From: Sphingomonas sp. 1F27F7B
GTDB lineage: Bacteria > Pseudomonadota > Alphaproteobacteria > Sphingomonadales > Sphingomonadaceae
Assembly: GCF_005503355.1 (NCBI RefSeq)
Contig: NZ_SCMK01000005.1
Span: forward strand, 1 to 64,000
Reading direction: 5' to 3'
DNA: 64,000 nt
Positions 45,789 through 54,389 of the stretch are shown in pieces. The position numbers and the translations under genes were made by a program. Positions within the stretch are counted from its first letter, which is position 1. Each line of letters begins with the position of its first letter. The notes below the pieces were generated by a model, which saw nothing but the letters and a program-made list of their open reading frames with translations, was not told the DNA's origin and did no database searches.

Positions 45789-48557
45789 ATGGTGACTGCG
45801 ATCAAGGCAACGAAAATCGGCGCGCGCGCCACTGCGACCCTCCTCGCGGGCACCATGCTCTCGGGCATGGCGGCCGCGCAGACTGCGCCCCAGGCGGCTC
45901 CCGCAAGCGCGCCTCCGGCGGCGCAGGCTGCCCCGGCTCCCGCCGTTCCCGCTCCGGTGGCGCGTACGATCAGGTCGATCCGCGTCCAGGGCTCGCAGCG
46001 CATCGAGCCCGAGACGGTGATGAGCTACACGCGGCTTCGTGTGGGCGACGCCTATACCAACGAGACGATCGACCAGGCGATCAAGGACCTGCTCGCCTCG
46101 GAGCTGCTCGCCGACGTGGCGATCGAAGGCGTCGAGACCGGCGACCTGGTGATCCGCATCCGCGAGAACCCCGTGATCAATCGCGTGATCTACGAGGGCA
46201 ACAAGCGGCTCAAGGAAGACAAGATCAAGAAGGAAGTGAAGCTGGCGCCGCGCCAGATCTTCACGCGCACCGCGGTCCGCGCCGACGTGGCGCGCATCGT
46301 CGAGCTCTATCGCCGCCAGGGCCGCTTCGCCGCCGTGGTCGAGCCGAAGATGGTCAGCCTCGACCAGAATCGCGTCGACGTGATCTTCGAGGTTCATGAA
46401 GGGCCCAAGTCCAAGGTCCGGCAGATCAACATCATCGGCAACACCGTGTTCTCCGACAGCAAGCTGCGCGGGGAAATGGCGACCAAGGTGGCCAGCCTCA
46501 CGCACCTGATGAGCTCGAATACCAGCTACGACCAGGACCGGCTGGCCTATGACCAGCAGAAGCTGCGCCAGTTCTACCTGACCAACGGCTATGCCGATTT
46601 CCGCGTGATCTCGGCCGTGGCCGAGCTGACGCCGGACAAGAAGGACTTCATCATCACTTACGTGGTGGAGGAAGGTCCGCGCTACAAGTTCGGCCCGGTC
46701 AGCGTCGACAGCGCGATCCGCGACTTCGACGACAAGAAGCTCGCGGCGGCGCTGAGCATCAAGGAAGGCGACTGGTACAACGCCAAGGCCGTGGAAGACA
46801 CGGTCGAGCAGCTGAGCGAGACCGCCGGCATCGCCGGCTACGCCTTTGCCGACGTCCGCCCCGAATTCCAGCGTGACAAGGACACGCTGACCATGGCGAT
46901 GAACTTCCACATCGCGGAAGCCAATCGCACCTATATCGAGCGCATCGACATCACCGGCAATCGCCAGACGCAGGACAAGGTGATCCGCCGCGAGTTCCGC
47001 GTGGCCGAGGGCGATGCCTTCAACACCTTCCTGGTCAAGCGCTCGCAGGACCGCATCAATTCGCTCGGCTATTTCCAGGACAAGTTCGAGATCGAGCGCG
47101 TCGAGGGTTCGGCGCCGGACCGCATCGTGCTCAAGGCCAATGTCGAGGAGCGCGCGAACGGCGAACTGACGCTGTCGGCCGGCTTCTCGAGCCTCGAGCA
47201 GTTCATTCTCCAGGCCTCGATCCGCCAGCGCAACTTCCGGGGCATGGGCCAGACCGTCTCGGCTTCGGTCGATTATTCGACTTATTCCAAGTCGGTCGAG
47301 CTGGGCTTCACCGAACCCTATCTGTTCGACAAGAACATCGCGCTGGGCGGGACGATCTTCCGCCGCGACTATAACGCGTTCAACTATATCGGCTCGGACC
47401 GTTCCACGACCTACAGCCAGGTCTCGACCGGCTTCCAGGTCGTGGCCGGCGTGCCGCTGACCGAATATTGGACGCTGTCGGGCCGCTATTATCTCGCCCA
47501 GGATAATGTGACGCTCGACAAGGCGAGCTTCTACACCAACGGCGTCTGCGATCCGCTCAAGGCCGGCCGCTATTATTGCGAGGCAGTGGGCAATCGCATC
47601 ACTTCGCTGGTTGGCTTGACGCTGACCTATGACAGCTTGAACAGCCGCATTCGCCCGACGCGTGGCCAGCGTCTGTCGGTGAGCGGCGATTTCGCCGGCG
47701 TGGGCGGCGACGTGCGCTATCTGCGCGCGCGGATGAATGCCGACAAATATTGGAATGTCGGCAGCGGCTTCATCGCCTCGGTCTCGGCCGAGGGCGGCCT
47801 CATCCACAGCCTCGAAAAGGCGAGCGGCCCGGGCATCGATCCGGTGCGCATCACCGATCGCTTCTATCTGGGCGAGCCGCAGTTCCGCGGATTCGACATT
47901 CGCGGCGTCGGCCCGCGCGTTCAGCGCATCAACTATACCGGTGATCCGACCACGGGCACGCAGCTGCTGGTGACCGATCGCAACCAGATCGTCGACGACG
48001 CGATCGGCGGCAAGGCCTATTACCTCACCAAGGCCGAGCTGGAGATTCCGCTGGGCGCCGGCGCCCGCGAGATGGGCCTGCGGCCTTCGATCTTCGTCAT
48101 GGCGGGCAGCCTGTTCAACATCACCCGTCCGGGCAAGACGATCGAGTTCGATCAGGCGAAGGACACCAACGGCAACCTGCTGTACAACAAGGACGGCTCG
48201 CCGACGTTGCTGCCCAAGGACAATTTCATCAAGGATACGGCGGGCAACCAGCTCTACATCGTGAGCGCGTCCGACCCGACCTATTCGGGCTATTACACCA
48301 CTTGTAAGGTCGGTTATTCGGCGAGCACGACTGCGCCGTGCGTCGGTACCTCGATCAACGCCATCGCCAACCAGCCGATCACGCCCTTCTTCGAGCGCTA
48401 TGTCGGCGACACCGCTTCGCCGCGCCTGTCGATCGGTTTCGGCGTGAACTGGAATTCGCCCTTCGGCCCGCTGCGTATCGACGTGGCCAAGACGTTGCTC
48501 CATGCCAAGGGCGACGACACCAAGCTTGTAACCTTCAATGTAGGGACTCAATTCTGA
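45789..48557 (+). CDS. bamA: Outer membrane protein assembly factor BamA
   Basis: A 922-residue beta-barrel insertase of the outer membrane. An N-terminal signal (TKIGARATATLLAGTMLSGMAAAQ) and a Pro/Ala-rich linker are followed by five POTRA domains (from RSIRVQGSQRIEPETV) and a 16-strand barrel. Strand/loop L6 carries the FRGFDIRGVGPR motif, and the last strand ends in TFNVGTQF with the C-terminal aromatic. It includes a longer extracellular loop with an acidic/polar insertion (48120-48350), a variable site. I chose ATG 45789; in-frame codons upstream to 45738 are possible. The stop overlaps the next start. Confidence 0.96.
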   Translation: MVTAIKATKIGARATATLLAGTMLSGMAAAQTAPQAAPASAPPAAQAAPAPAVPAPVARTIRSIRVQGSQRIEPETVMSYTRLRVGDAYTNETIDQAIKDLLASELLADVAIEGVETGDLVIRIRENPVINRVIYEGNKRLKEDKIKKEVKLAPRQIFTRTAVRADVARIVELYRRQGRFAAVVEPKMVSLDQNRVDVIFEVHEGPKSKVRQINIIGNTVFSDSKLRGEMATKVASLTHLMSSNTSYDQDRLAYDQQKLRQFYLTNGYADFRVISAVAELTPDKKDFIITYVVEEGPRYKFGPVSVDSAIRDFDDKKLAAALSIKEGDWYNAKAVEDTVEQLSETAGIAGYAFADVRPEFQRDKDTLTMAMNFHIAEANRTYIERIDITGNRQTQDKVIRREFRVAEGDAFNTFLVKRSQDRINSLGYFQDKFEIERVEGSAPDRIVLKANVEERANGELTLSAGFSSLEQFILQASIRQRNFRGMGQTVSASVDYSTYSKSVELGFTEPYLFDKNIALGGTIFRRDYNAFNYIGSDRSTTYSQVSTGFQVVAGVPLTEYWTLSGRYYLAQDNVTLDKASFYTNGVCDPLKAGRYYCEAVGNRITSLVGLTLTYDSLNSRIRPTRGQRLSVSGDFAGVGGDVRYLRARMNADKYWNVGSGFIASVSAEGGLIHSLEKASGPGIDPVRITDRFYLGEPQFRGFDIRGVGPRVQRINYTGDPTTGTQLLVTDRNQIVDDAIGGKAYYLTKAELEIPLGAGAREMGLRPSIFVMAGSLFNITRPGKTIEFDQAKDTNGNLLYNKDGSPTLLPKDNFIKDTAGNQLYIVSASDPTYSGYYTTCKVGYSASTTAPCVGTSINAIANQPITPFFERYVGDTASPRLSIGFGVNWNSPFGPLRIDVAKTLLHAKGDDTKLVTFNVGTQF

Positions 48558-49309
48558 TGATTATCAAGAAGCGCATTCTCGCCGCGCTGCTCGCGGCGCC
48601 TGCCGCGCTTGTCGTCGCGGCTCCCGCGCACGCACAGGTCAACGGCATCGCCACTGCCAGCCCGGTCCGCGTCATCGATGCCAGCAAGGCGTTCGGTGCT
48701 GCCCAGCAGCAGATCCAGACGACGTACAAGGGCGCCTTCGATCAGATCAACGCCCGCCGCCAGGCCGCGCAGAAGGAAGCCGAACCGCTCCTCGCGCAGC
48801 TCGACACCAACAAGGACAAGAAGGTCGACGACGCCGAGCTCAAGGCTGCCCAGGCTGCCAAGAATCCGGTGCTCGACAAGATCGCCGCGCTGCAGAACGC
48901 CGCCAATGCCGACGTCCAGAAGCTGAGCCTGCCCGCCGCCCGGGCCGAGCTGTTCGCGATCGAATCGATCCTGCGCCAGTATGAGGCCGCCCAGCTGCGC
49001 GTCGTCACTGCCCGCAAGATCGGTGTCGTGCTCTCGCCGGAAGTCTTCATGTACGCGCCCGATTCGGCCGACATCAGCGACGCGATCACCGCCGAGCTCG
49101 ACAAGTCGCTGCCGACCGTGAGCATCCAGCCGCCGGCCGATTGGCAGCCGGCGCGCGAGACTCAGGCGATGCAGCAGCAGCTCGCCCAGCTCGAGCAGAT
49201 CCGTGCCTATCAGGCGGCTGCGCAGCAGCAGCGTGGGGCAGGCGCCGCTCCTGCTCCGGCCGCGGGTGCCAAGCCGGCCGCTGGCAACAAGCCCGCCGAG
49301 CCGCGGTGA
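48557..49309 (+). CDS. OmpH/Skp-family periplasmic chaperone
   Basis: A 250-residue protein with signal peptide ([27 protein letters not shown]) and the Skp/OmpH helical region ([20 protein letters not shown] ... [23 protein letters not shown]). It would hold unfolded outer membrane proteins for BamA. It differs from classical Skp by a segment [18 protein letters not shown] that reads like an EF-hand calcium loop, and a long Ala/Pro/Gln-rich C-terminal tail. The start overlaps the bamA stop; its stop overlaps fabZ. Confidence 0.88.
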   Translation: MIIKKRILAALLAAPAALVVAAPAHAQVNGIATASPVRVIDASKAFGAAQQQIQTTYKGAFDQINARRQAAQKEAEPLLAQLDTNKDKKVDDAELKAAQAAKNPVLDKIAALQNAANADVQKLSLPAARAELFAIESILRQYEAAQLRVVTARKIGVVLSPEVFMYAPDSADISDAITAELDKSLPTVSIQPPADWQPARETQAMQQQLAQLEQIRAYQAAAQQQRGAGAAPAPAAGAKPAAGNKPAEPR

Positions 49310-49785
49310 GCGAGGAATCCACGGCAGCGACCGACATCGGCCCGTTGAGCATTCAGCGGGTGATGGCGGCGCTGCCGCATCGCTACCCGATGCTGCTGGT
49401 CGATCGCGTCGAGGAACTGGTCCTCGACCAGCGAATCGTCGCGATCAAGGCGGTCAGCATGAACGAGGAATTCTTCCAGGGGCATTTCCCGGGAAGGCCG
49501 ATCATGCCCGGCGTCCTCCAGGTGGAGGCGCTGGCACAGGCGGCAGGCGTGCTCGCGGTGGAGAGCCTCGGCCTCGCCGGCTCGGGCAAGCTCGTCTATT
49601 TCATGACGATCGACGGGGTGAAGTTCCGCAAGCCGGTCGAGCCCGGCTGCCTGCTGCGTCTCGAGGTCGAGTTCGTCCAGAAGCGTTCGCGCGTCTGCAA
49701 GTTTGCCGGCCGCGCGATGCTCGACGGCGAAGTCGCTACCGAATGCGAGTTCACCGCGATGATTGCGGATCCGCCTTCCGCGTGA
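49306..49785 (+). CDS. fabZ: 3-Hydroxyacyl-ACP dehydratase FabZ
   Basis: A 159-residue hot-dog-fold dehydratase of fatty-acid elongation. Catalytic His60 ([14 protein letters not shown]) and Glu74 ([12 protein letters not shown]) are present. The GTG start at 49306 overlaps the ompH stop. In most Gram-negatives lpxD lies between ompH and fabZ and lpxA/lpxB follow; here none of these is present, and rpmE comes next, which fits a sphingomonad without LPS. Confidence 0.97.
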   Translation: MSEESTAATDIGPLSIQRVMAALPHRYPMLLVDRVEELVLDQRIVAIKAVSMNEEFFQGHFPGRPIMPGVLQVEALAQAAGVLAVESLGLAGSGKLVYFMTIDGVKFRKPVEPGCLLRLEVEFVQKRSRVCKFAGRAMLDGEVATECEFTAMIADPPSA

Positions 49786-49919
49786 TCCGCGGGGCCGGGC
49801 CTGGGCCTGGTATCCGATTTCCGGCGCCGCGCAGCCTCAGGTTGCGCGGCGCTCGCGTCTCTGCTAGGCGCGCGCCTCCGCTGCCGGTCGGAAACCGGTG
49901 GCTTTCCAAGGAATTCGAC

Positions 49920-50150
49920 GTGAAGAAAGACACTCACCCCGACTACCACATGATCAAGGTGCAGATGACCGATGGCACCGTGTACGAGACGCGCTCCACC
50001 TGGGGCAAGGAAGGCGACACGATGACTCTCGACATCGATCCGCTGGCGCACCCGGCCTGGACCGGTGGCCAGAACCGTCTGCTCGATCAGGGTGGCCAGG
50101 TCGCGCGCTTCAACAAGCGCTTCGGCGGCCTCAACCTCGGCAAGAAGTAA
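49920..50150 (+). CDS. rpmE: 50S ribosomal protein L31
   Basis: A 76-residue ribosomal protein of the large subunit: [20 protein letters not shown] ... [27 protein letters not shown]. It lacks the zinc-binding Cys residues, so it is the zinc-independent (C-) form. The start is GTG 49920, with AAGGA seven bases upstream, which decides the frame. It follows fabZ after 134 bases. Confidence 0.95.
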   Translation: MKKDTHPDYHMIKVQMTDGTVYETRSTWGKEGDTMTLDIDPLAHPAWTGGQNRLLDQGGQVARFNKRFGGLNLGKK

Positions 50151-50164
50151 TTCCCTGGGCTTTC

Positions 50165-50188
50165 GGCGCGTTACGACGTTAACGCGCC
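50165..50188 (+). terminator. Hairpin after rpmE
   Basis: GGCGCGTTA (50165-50173) pairs with TAACGCGCC (50180-50188). The T-run is weak, so it may be a modest terminator. Confidence 0.5.
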
Positions 50189-50217
50189 GTTAGCCAGCCG
50201 AGACTAGCTTGCCGTTC

Positions 50218-50544
50218 ATGGCAAGCGCAGCACGAGCATTCGCAGCAGAGTTCGAACCGGCCGAGGAACTTGGCCGGCGGCGTTCGATGCGCGCGCCGGT
50301 CTCGCTCGACGCGAAGATCGGCCGAGGCGGCCTCGACCGTGCGCTGTGCAAGGTGGTTGACGTGTCGCTGCACGGCGCCCGGATCCAGACCTATTCGCTG
50401 ATCAGGGCCAACTCGATGATCTGGCTGGCGCTGCCCGGGATCGGGCACGTCGCGGCACGCGTCGTCTGGTCCAACGACTTCGAGGCCGGTCTCGAATTTC
50501 AGACTGCGCTGACTCCCGAAGCTTTCGAGACACTTACGACGTAG
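50218..50544 (+). CDS. PilZ-domain protein
   Basis: A 108-residue PilZ protein that should bind the second messenger c-di-GMP. The two binding motifs are visible: RRSMR (RxxxR) near residue 22 and DVSLHG (D/N-x-S-x-x-G) near residue 48, followed by the beta-barrel strands ending VVWSNDFEAGLEFQ. ATG 50218 is used (MASAARAFAAEF); a TTG nine bases earlier is possible. It stands alone, so its effector target is unknown. Confidence 0.88.
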   Translation: MASAARAFAAEFEPAEELGRRRSMRAPVSLDAKIGRGGLDRALCKVVDVSLHGARIQTYSLIRANSMIWLALPGIGHVAARVVWSNDFEAGLEFQTALTPEAFETLTT

Positions 50545-50640
50545 CGACGGCGTCGTGCGCCGAAAGGCGGCGCCGCCTGATTGCGCTCGCCCGCAAGATA
50601 GGACATCCTAGCCCCAATTCACCTGCTGGGGAAACTGGTG

Positions 50641-51162
50641 ATGATCAAGGGTCTGCTGCTTTGCGCGGCTGCATGTGCCGCGCCCATGACGGCGATGGCG
50701 GGTGAGAGGGACCTGCCGATCGTCCCCAATCTGAGGGCACTGCTCGCTGCCGATGGCATTGCGCGCACGGCGCCCGGCCGGAAGTCCGTCCGGCCGCGAA
50801 TCGCGACTTTCGTGCCGATTGCCTATCGCGGGCTGGAACGGGGGGAGGTTCGCACCTTATCCGCGATATCGCTGCCGCAGGAGCCGGTGCGGCTCACTGC
50901 GGGCTTCTCCATTGCCGAGCTGCGCGCCCGGCCGTCCTGGCATCTCGCCACGCTGGATTCCGGCACCGACCCGACCAGTGCGCGTGGTGGCACCTGGGCC
51001 GTGTACGACACGCTTTCCGATCATCGCAAATTGCGTTTCCGCCGCTCGCCGCTCAGCACCATGCTGGTGCTGCGGATCGACGGCGAGGAGGACAGCCGGC
51101 CGCTCAGCGTTGGCGGGGGCGGCGTCGCCTCCGCACTGTGGCAGGTGCTGCCGGGGAACTGA
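50641..51162 (+). CDS. Secreted hypothetical protein
   Basis: A 173-residue protein with signal peptide MIKGLLLCAAACAAPMTAMA. The mature part has no Cys and is strand-rich (ATFVPIAYRGLERGEVRTLS ... TMLVLRIDGEE), ending in a Gly-rich VGGGGVASALWQVLPG. No family is recognised. GGGGA lies ten bases before the ATG at 50641; a GTG at 50638 could also start it. Neighbours give no hint to its function; it converges with the next gene. Confidence 0.65.
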   Translation: MIKGLLLCAAACAAPMTAMAGERDLPIVPNLRALLAADGIARTAPGRKSVRPRIATFVPIAYRGLERGEVRTLSAISLPQEPVRLTAGFSIAELRARPSWHLATLDSGTDPTSARGGTWAVYDTLSDHRKLRFRRSPLSTMLVLRIDGEEDSRPLSVGGGGVASALWQVLPGN

Positions 51163-51200
51163 CCGGGGCGCCTGATCCCCGACGCCCCGTCTCCCCGCGA

Positions 51201-51947
51201 TCAGTTGGCTTTCTGCTTCTGTGCCACGAGGTTGAGCACCAGGGCGGCATATTCATTGCTCGGATCGAGCGCCTTTGCCTGGCTCGCGGCGTTGGTGGCG
51301 CCTGGAATGTCGCCCTGCGCGACGAAGCCGATGCCCTTGGCGGCGATCAGATTGGCGCGGCCCGGGCCGTCCATGTCGCGGTCGCTGGCGAGGAACTTGT
51401 CGATGAACGGCGCCATCTCGCCAAAGGCGGAGAGGCTGAGCAGCGTCGCCACATATTCCCTGGTCAGATCATGCTGGTTCGGTGCGATCGCCAGTCCCTT
51501 GGCATAGCTTGCCTTGGCGCCGGCATAGTCCTCCAGCTCGTACTGGATCCAGCCCACCGCATAGGCGAGATCGGCATAATGGAGGTTGGTCAGCACGAAA
51601 TTCGCGTCGGCCGGGAAGCCGTCGATCGCGCGACCGGCCTTATGGGCATCGGCATAGGCGAGATACTGATGCTCGTCATAGACGCGGACCTCGCCGCCGC
51701 AGCGCTCTGCTGCCGGCATGGCCGCGGGAAGCGGGGCGTAGCGTTTCTGCAGCGCCGGGAGCAGGGCGGCGAAGCCGGGCTTGTCCTGGGCCTTCATCAG
51801 CGCGAAGGCTCTTTCGATCTCCGGCCGAACCGCGGCGGCCCAGGCGGCCTTGTCCTCGCACGGGCCCGCAAGGGCGGTGCCCGGCGCGAGCAGCGCGAGC
51901 AGCGCGATGGCGGCGATGGTTCCGAGCCAGTCCTTGCACATGCCCAT
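51201..51947 (-). CDS. Secreted TPR-like repeat protein, hypothetical
   Basis: A 248-residue exported protein: signal peptide (KDWLGTIAAIALLALLAPGTALA), a Cys-containing middle part, then a helical repeat region of the tetratricopeptide type (YAVGWIQYELEDYAGAKASYAKGLAIAP, then AKGIGFVAQGDIPGATNAASQAKALDP). Such repeats bind partner proteins in the periplasm. ATG 51947 or 51941 may be the start; AAGGGGG upstream serves both. It lies next to tRNA-Ser. Confidence 0.72.
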   Translation of the reverse strand: MGMCKDWLGTIAAIALLALLAPGTALAGPCEDKAAWAAAVRPEIERAFALMKAQDKPGFAALLPALQKRYAPLPAAMPAAERCGGEVRVYDEHQYLAYADAHKAGRAIDGFPADANFVLTNLHYADLAYAVGWIQYELEDYAGAKASYAKGLAIAPNQHDLTREYVATLLSLSAFGEMAPFIDKFLASDRDMDGPGRANLIAAKGIGFVAQGDIPGATNAASQAKALDPSNEYAALVLNLVAQKQKAN

Positions 51948-51962
51948 ATCCCCCTTGAGCAG

Positions 51963-52053
<91 letters not shown>

Positions 52054-52181
52054 GCGTCGGTGCCTGCGCTAATGCGATCCGCGACGATCCGCTACAATTT
52101 GTTGACGAAAGCCGATGCCGGGGGGTTCAGCATTTGGCTGCCCTGTGGCACAAAAAGCGCATGCGGGGATCGAGTGGCGTA

Positions 52182-53207
52182 ATGCGTAGCCTGTTGGCGC
52201 TTGGCGTGGCCGTGATCGCGGCGGCGCCCATGGGGGCACCCGCGATCGCACAGGACGAAAGCGGCTTCCAGACCTATCTGGGCGAGCTTTCGCGCCAGGC
52301 GGCGGCCGAGGGAGTCAGCCGGCGGACGATCGATTCGGTGATCCCCACGCTCACCTATAATGCGCGCGTCGTGCAGCTCGACCGGCAGCAGCCGGAGACC
52401 GCGCCCAACGCACCCATCTCCAATTTCGAACCCTATCGCCGCGCGCATGTCGATGCCGCGCGGATCAGCCAGGGGCGCGCGGCCTATCAGCGCCAGCGCC
52501 CGCGCCTGCAGCGGATCGAAGCCGAGACCGGCGTGCCCGAATCGATCATGGTCGCGATCTGGGGGCACGAGACCAATTACGGCCGGGTGATGGGCGGGTT
52601 CGACTTGCCCCGCGCGCTCGCCAGCCTGGCCTATGAGGGGCGCCGTCGCGACCTGTTCGCAAGCGAGTTCATTGCCACGCTCAAGATGATCGACCGCGGC
52701 GTGCCGCGCGAGAAGCTGGTCGGCAGTTGGGCCGGCGCGTTCGGCGGGCCGCAATTCCTGCCGTCGGTCTATCTCCGCCTCGCCCGCGACGGCGATGGCG
52801 ACGGCATGGCCGATATCTGGACGAGCGAGCCGGACACGCTGGCCTCGATCGCCAATTATTTCGTCAATGCCGGCTGGCGAAAGGGGCAGCCCTGGGGCTT
52901 TGCGGTGAGCGTGCCGGCCAATCTGAACCGCGCCGCGCTGGTGAACAAGACCAGGGCGCCGCGCTGCCCTCGCGTCTTCGAGCGGCACAGCCGCTGGAAG
53001 ACCATGGCGGAATGGCGCGCGCTCGGCCTGGTGCCGCAGACCCGCGCCTGGCCGGGCGACAATGTCCAGGCGACGCTGCTCGAGCCTGACGGGCCCGGCA
53101 AGACCGGCTATCTGCTCACCGGCAATTATCGCGTGATCCTCGACTATAATTGCTCGAATTTTTACGCTTTGTCGGTAGGCCTGCTCGCCGATGAGGTCGA
53201 ACGCTAG
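52182..53207 (+). CDS. Lytic murein transglycosylase (MltB-like, SLT_2)
   Basis: A 341-residue periplasmic enzyme that cuts peptidoglycan between MurNAc and GlcNAc. A signal peptide (MRSLLALGVAVIAAAPMGAPA) precedes the catalytic fold with Glu in VAIWGHETNYGRVMGGFD, then VGSWAGAFGGPQFLPSVYL and the DGDGDGMADIW calcium-like loop, all typical of MltB. Its C-terminal NYRVILDYNCSNFYALSVGLLAD matches the family end. ATG 52182 is chosen; ATG 52161 is possible. It overlaps the next gene by 17 bases. Confidence 0.92.
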   Translation: MRSLLALGVAVIAAAPMGAPAIAQDESGFQTYLGELSRQAAAEGVSRRTIDSVIPTLTYNARVVQLDRQQPETAPNAPISNFEPYRRAHVDAARISQGRAAYQRQRPRLQRIEAETGVPESIMVAIWGHETNYGRVMGGFDLPRALASLAYEGRRRDLFASEFIATLKMIDRGVPREKLVGSWAGAFGGPQFLPSVYLRLARDGDGDGMADIWTSEPDTLASIANYFVNAGWRKGQPWGFAVSVPANLNRAALVNKTRAPRCPRVFERHSRWKTMAEWRALGLVPQTRAWPGDNVQATLLEPDGPGKTGYLLTGNYRVILDYNCSNFYALSVGLLADEVER

Positions 53208-54372
53208 CATCTTCGCGCTCTCGCTCCTCGCCGCTCTGGGCGGCGGGGCGCCGGGCTATGCCCATGCCGCACAGCGGATGGGCTCGGTCGCCGCACAAGC
53301 CTATGGGCCGCTGCAGGACAGTCAGTCCTCCGAGACCTGGCGTGCCGCCGACGGCACGCTGCGTTCGCGCCCCGCGCCGCCGCCATCGCAGCAACAGCCG
53401 CAGCCGGACTATCCGCCGGCGCCCGAGCCCGTAGCGCCGCAGCCCGAGCCGCAGCCGCAATGGGCCGATCCCGCGCCCGCCGGGCAGGCGAGCGGCCCTG
53501 GTGCCTCCTATGCGGTCCCTGGCAGCGAATCGGTCCAGAAGAAGCGCAACGCGCCCGCGCCGGCCCCTGTCGTCCGGCAACAGGCGCCGGCACCTACGTT
53601 GCCGCAAGGCTTTGCCGACCCGACCGCGGGCGTGGCCGGGCCAAGCGGTTCGTCGCAGCCTGGGCCGGGCGAGACGCCGCGCTATGACGAAATCGGCTAT
53701 GCCGGCATCCGCCCGGTCAGCGGAGGCGGGGCGATGGACCAGGCAGTCGTCGCGGTGCACCGCTCGCTGCCCGCCAACAGCTATGTCGAAGTGACTTCGC
53801 TCGATACGGGGAAGACGATCCTGGTGCTGATCACCGGCTCGGATCCCGGCGCCGGCCATCCCATCGACCTGTCGGCCGGCGCCGCGCGGCTGCTCGGCGC
53901 GAACGGCGATTCGATCGGCGTGCGGATCCGCACGGTGAACCCGCCGGCGATGGACAAGGCCGCACTCCAGGCCGGCCGCCCCGCCGCCGATCGCGCGGAC
54001 GCCCCGCAGGTGCTGCTCACGGCGCTGCGCAAGCGGCTTCCCGGCGCGCCCGTCCGCGCGGTGCCGGTCGTCGCCACGCCGCCGGCCTATAGCCCGCCGC
54101 GCCCCAGCGCCGCGCCGCGCCCCGCGCCGGTGCGCACGGCGCCGCCCGCTGCCCGTCCGGCCGCGAGCGGCAGATTTATCGTGCAGGTCGCCGCACTTTC
54201 TAACGCGAGCCGCGCACAAGCGCTTGCCCAAAGCCTAGGCGGCTTCGTAAAGCCGGGGGGCGGGCTCCATCGCGTCCAGCTCGGTCCCTTCGCCACGGCG
54301 GGCGAGGCCGAAGCGGCACGGCGGCGCGCCGCGGGCGCGGGCTATGGAGATGCGCGCGTCCAAGCCAACTGA
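53191..54372 (+). CDS. RlpA-like SPOR-domain septal protein
   Basis: A 393-residue exported protein. After the signal peptide and a long Pro/Gln-rich linker (residues 60-150) comes an RlpA-like double-psi barrel (VVAVHRSLPANSYVEVTSL ... GHPIDLSAGAARLLG) and then a C-terminal SPOR domain (GRFIVQVAALSNASRAQALAQ ... LHRVQLGPF) that binds denuded glycan at the septum. In active RlpA the barrel has an NDRGP-type catalytic loop; here it reads ITGSDPG, so enzymatic activity is doubtful. The start overlaps the transglycosylase gene; dacC-like follows 17 bases later. Confidence 0.85.
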   Translation: MRSNASIFALSLLAALGGGAPGYAHAAQRMGSVAAQAYGPLQDSQSSETWRAADGTLRSRPAPPPSQQQPQPDYPPAPEPVAPQPEPQPQWADPAPAGQASGPGASYAVPGSESVQKKRNAPAPAPVVRQQAPAPTLPQGFADPTAGVAGPSGSSQPGPGETPRYDEIGYAGIRPVSGGGAMDQAVVAVHRSLPANSYVEVTSLDTGKTILVLITGSDPGAGHPIDLSAGAARLLGANGDSIGVRIRTVNPPAMDKAALQAGRPAADRADAPQVLLTALRKRLPGAPVRAVPVVATPPAYSPPRPSAAPRPAPVRTAPPAARPAASGRFIVQVAALSNASRAQALAQSLGGFVKPGGGLHRVQLGPFATAGEAEAARRRAAGAGYGDARVQAN

Positions 54373-54389
54373 AAGGCCGGACGAATCAC

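Noticed and set aside
45486..48551. Very long open frame on the minus strand opposite bamA (over 1000 codons)
   Set aside because: It is the antisense frame produced by high-GC codon bias; bamA on the plus strand has clear POTRA and barrel motifs, and the antisense product has no recognisable domain or signal.
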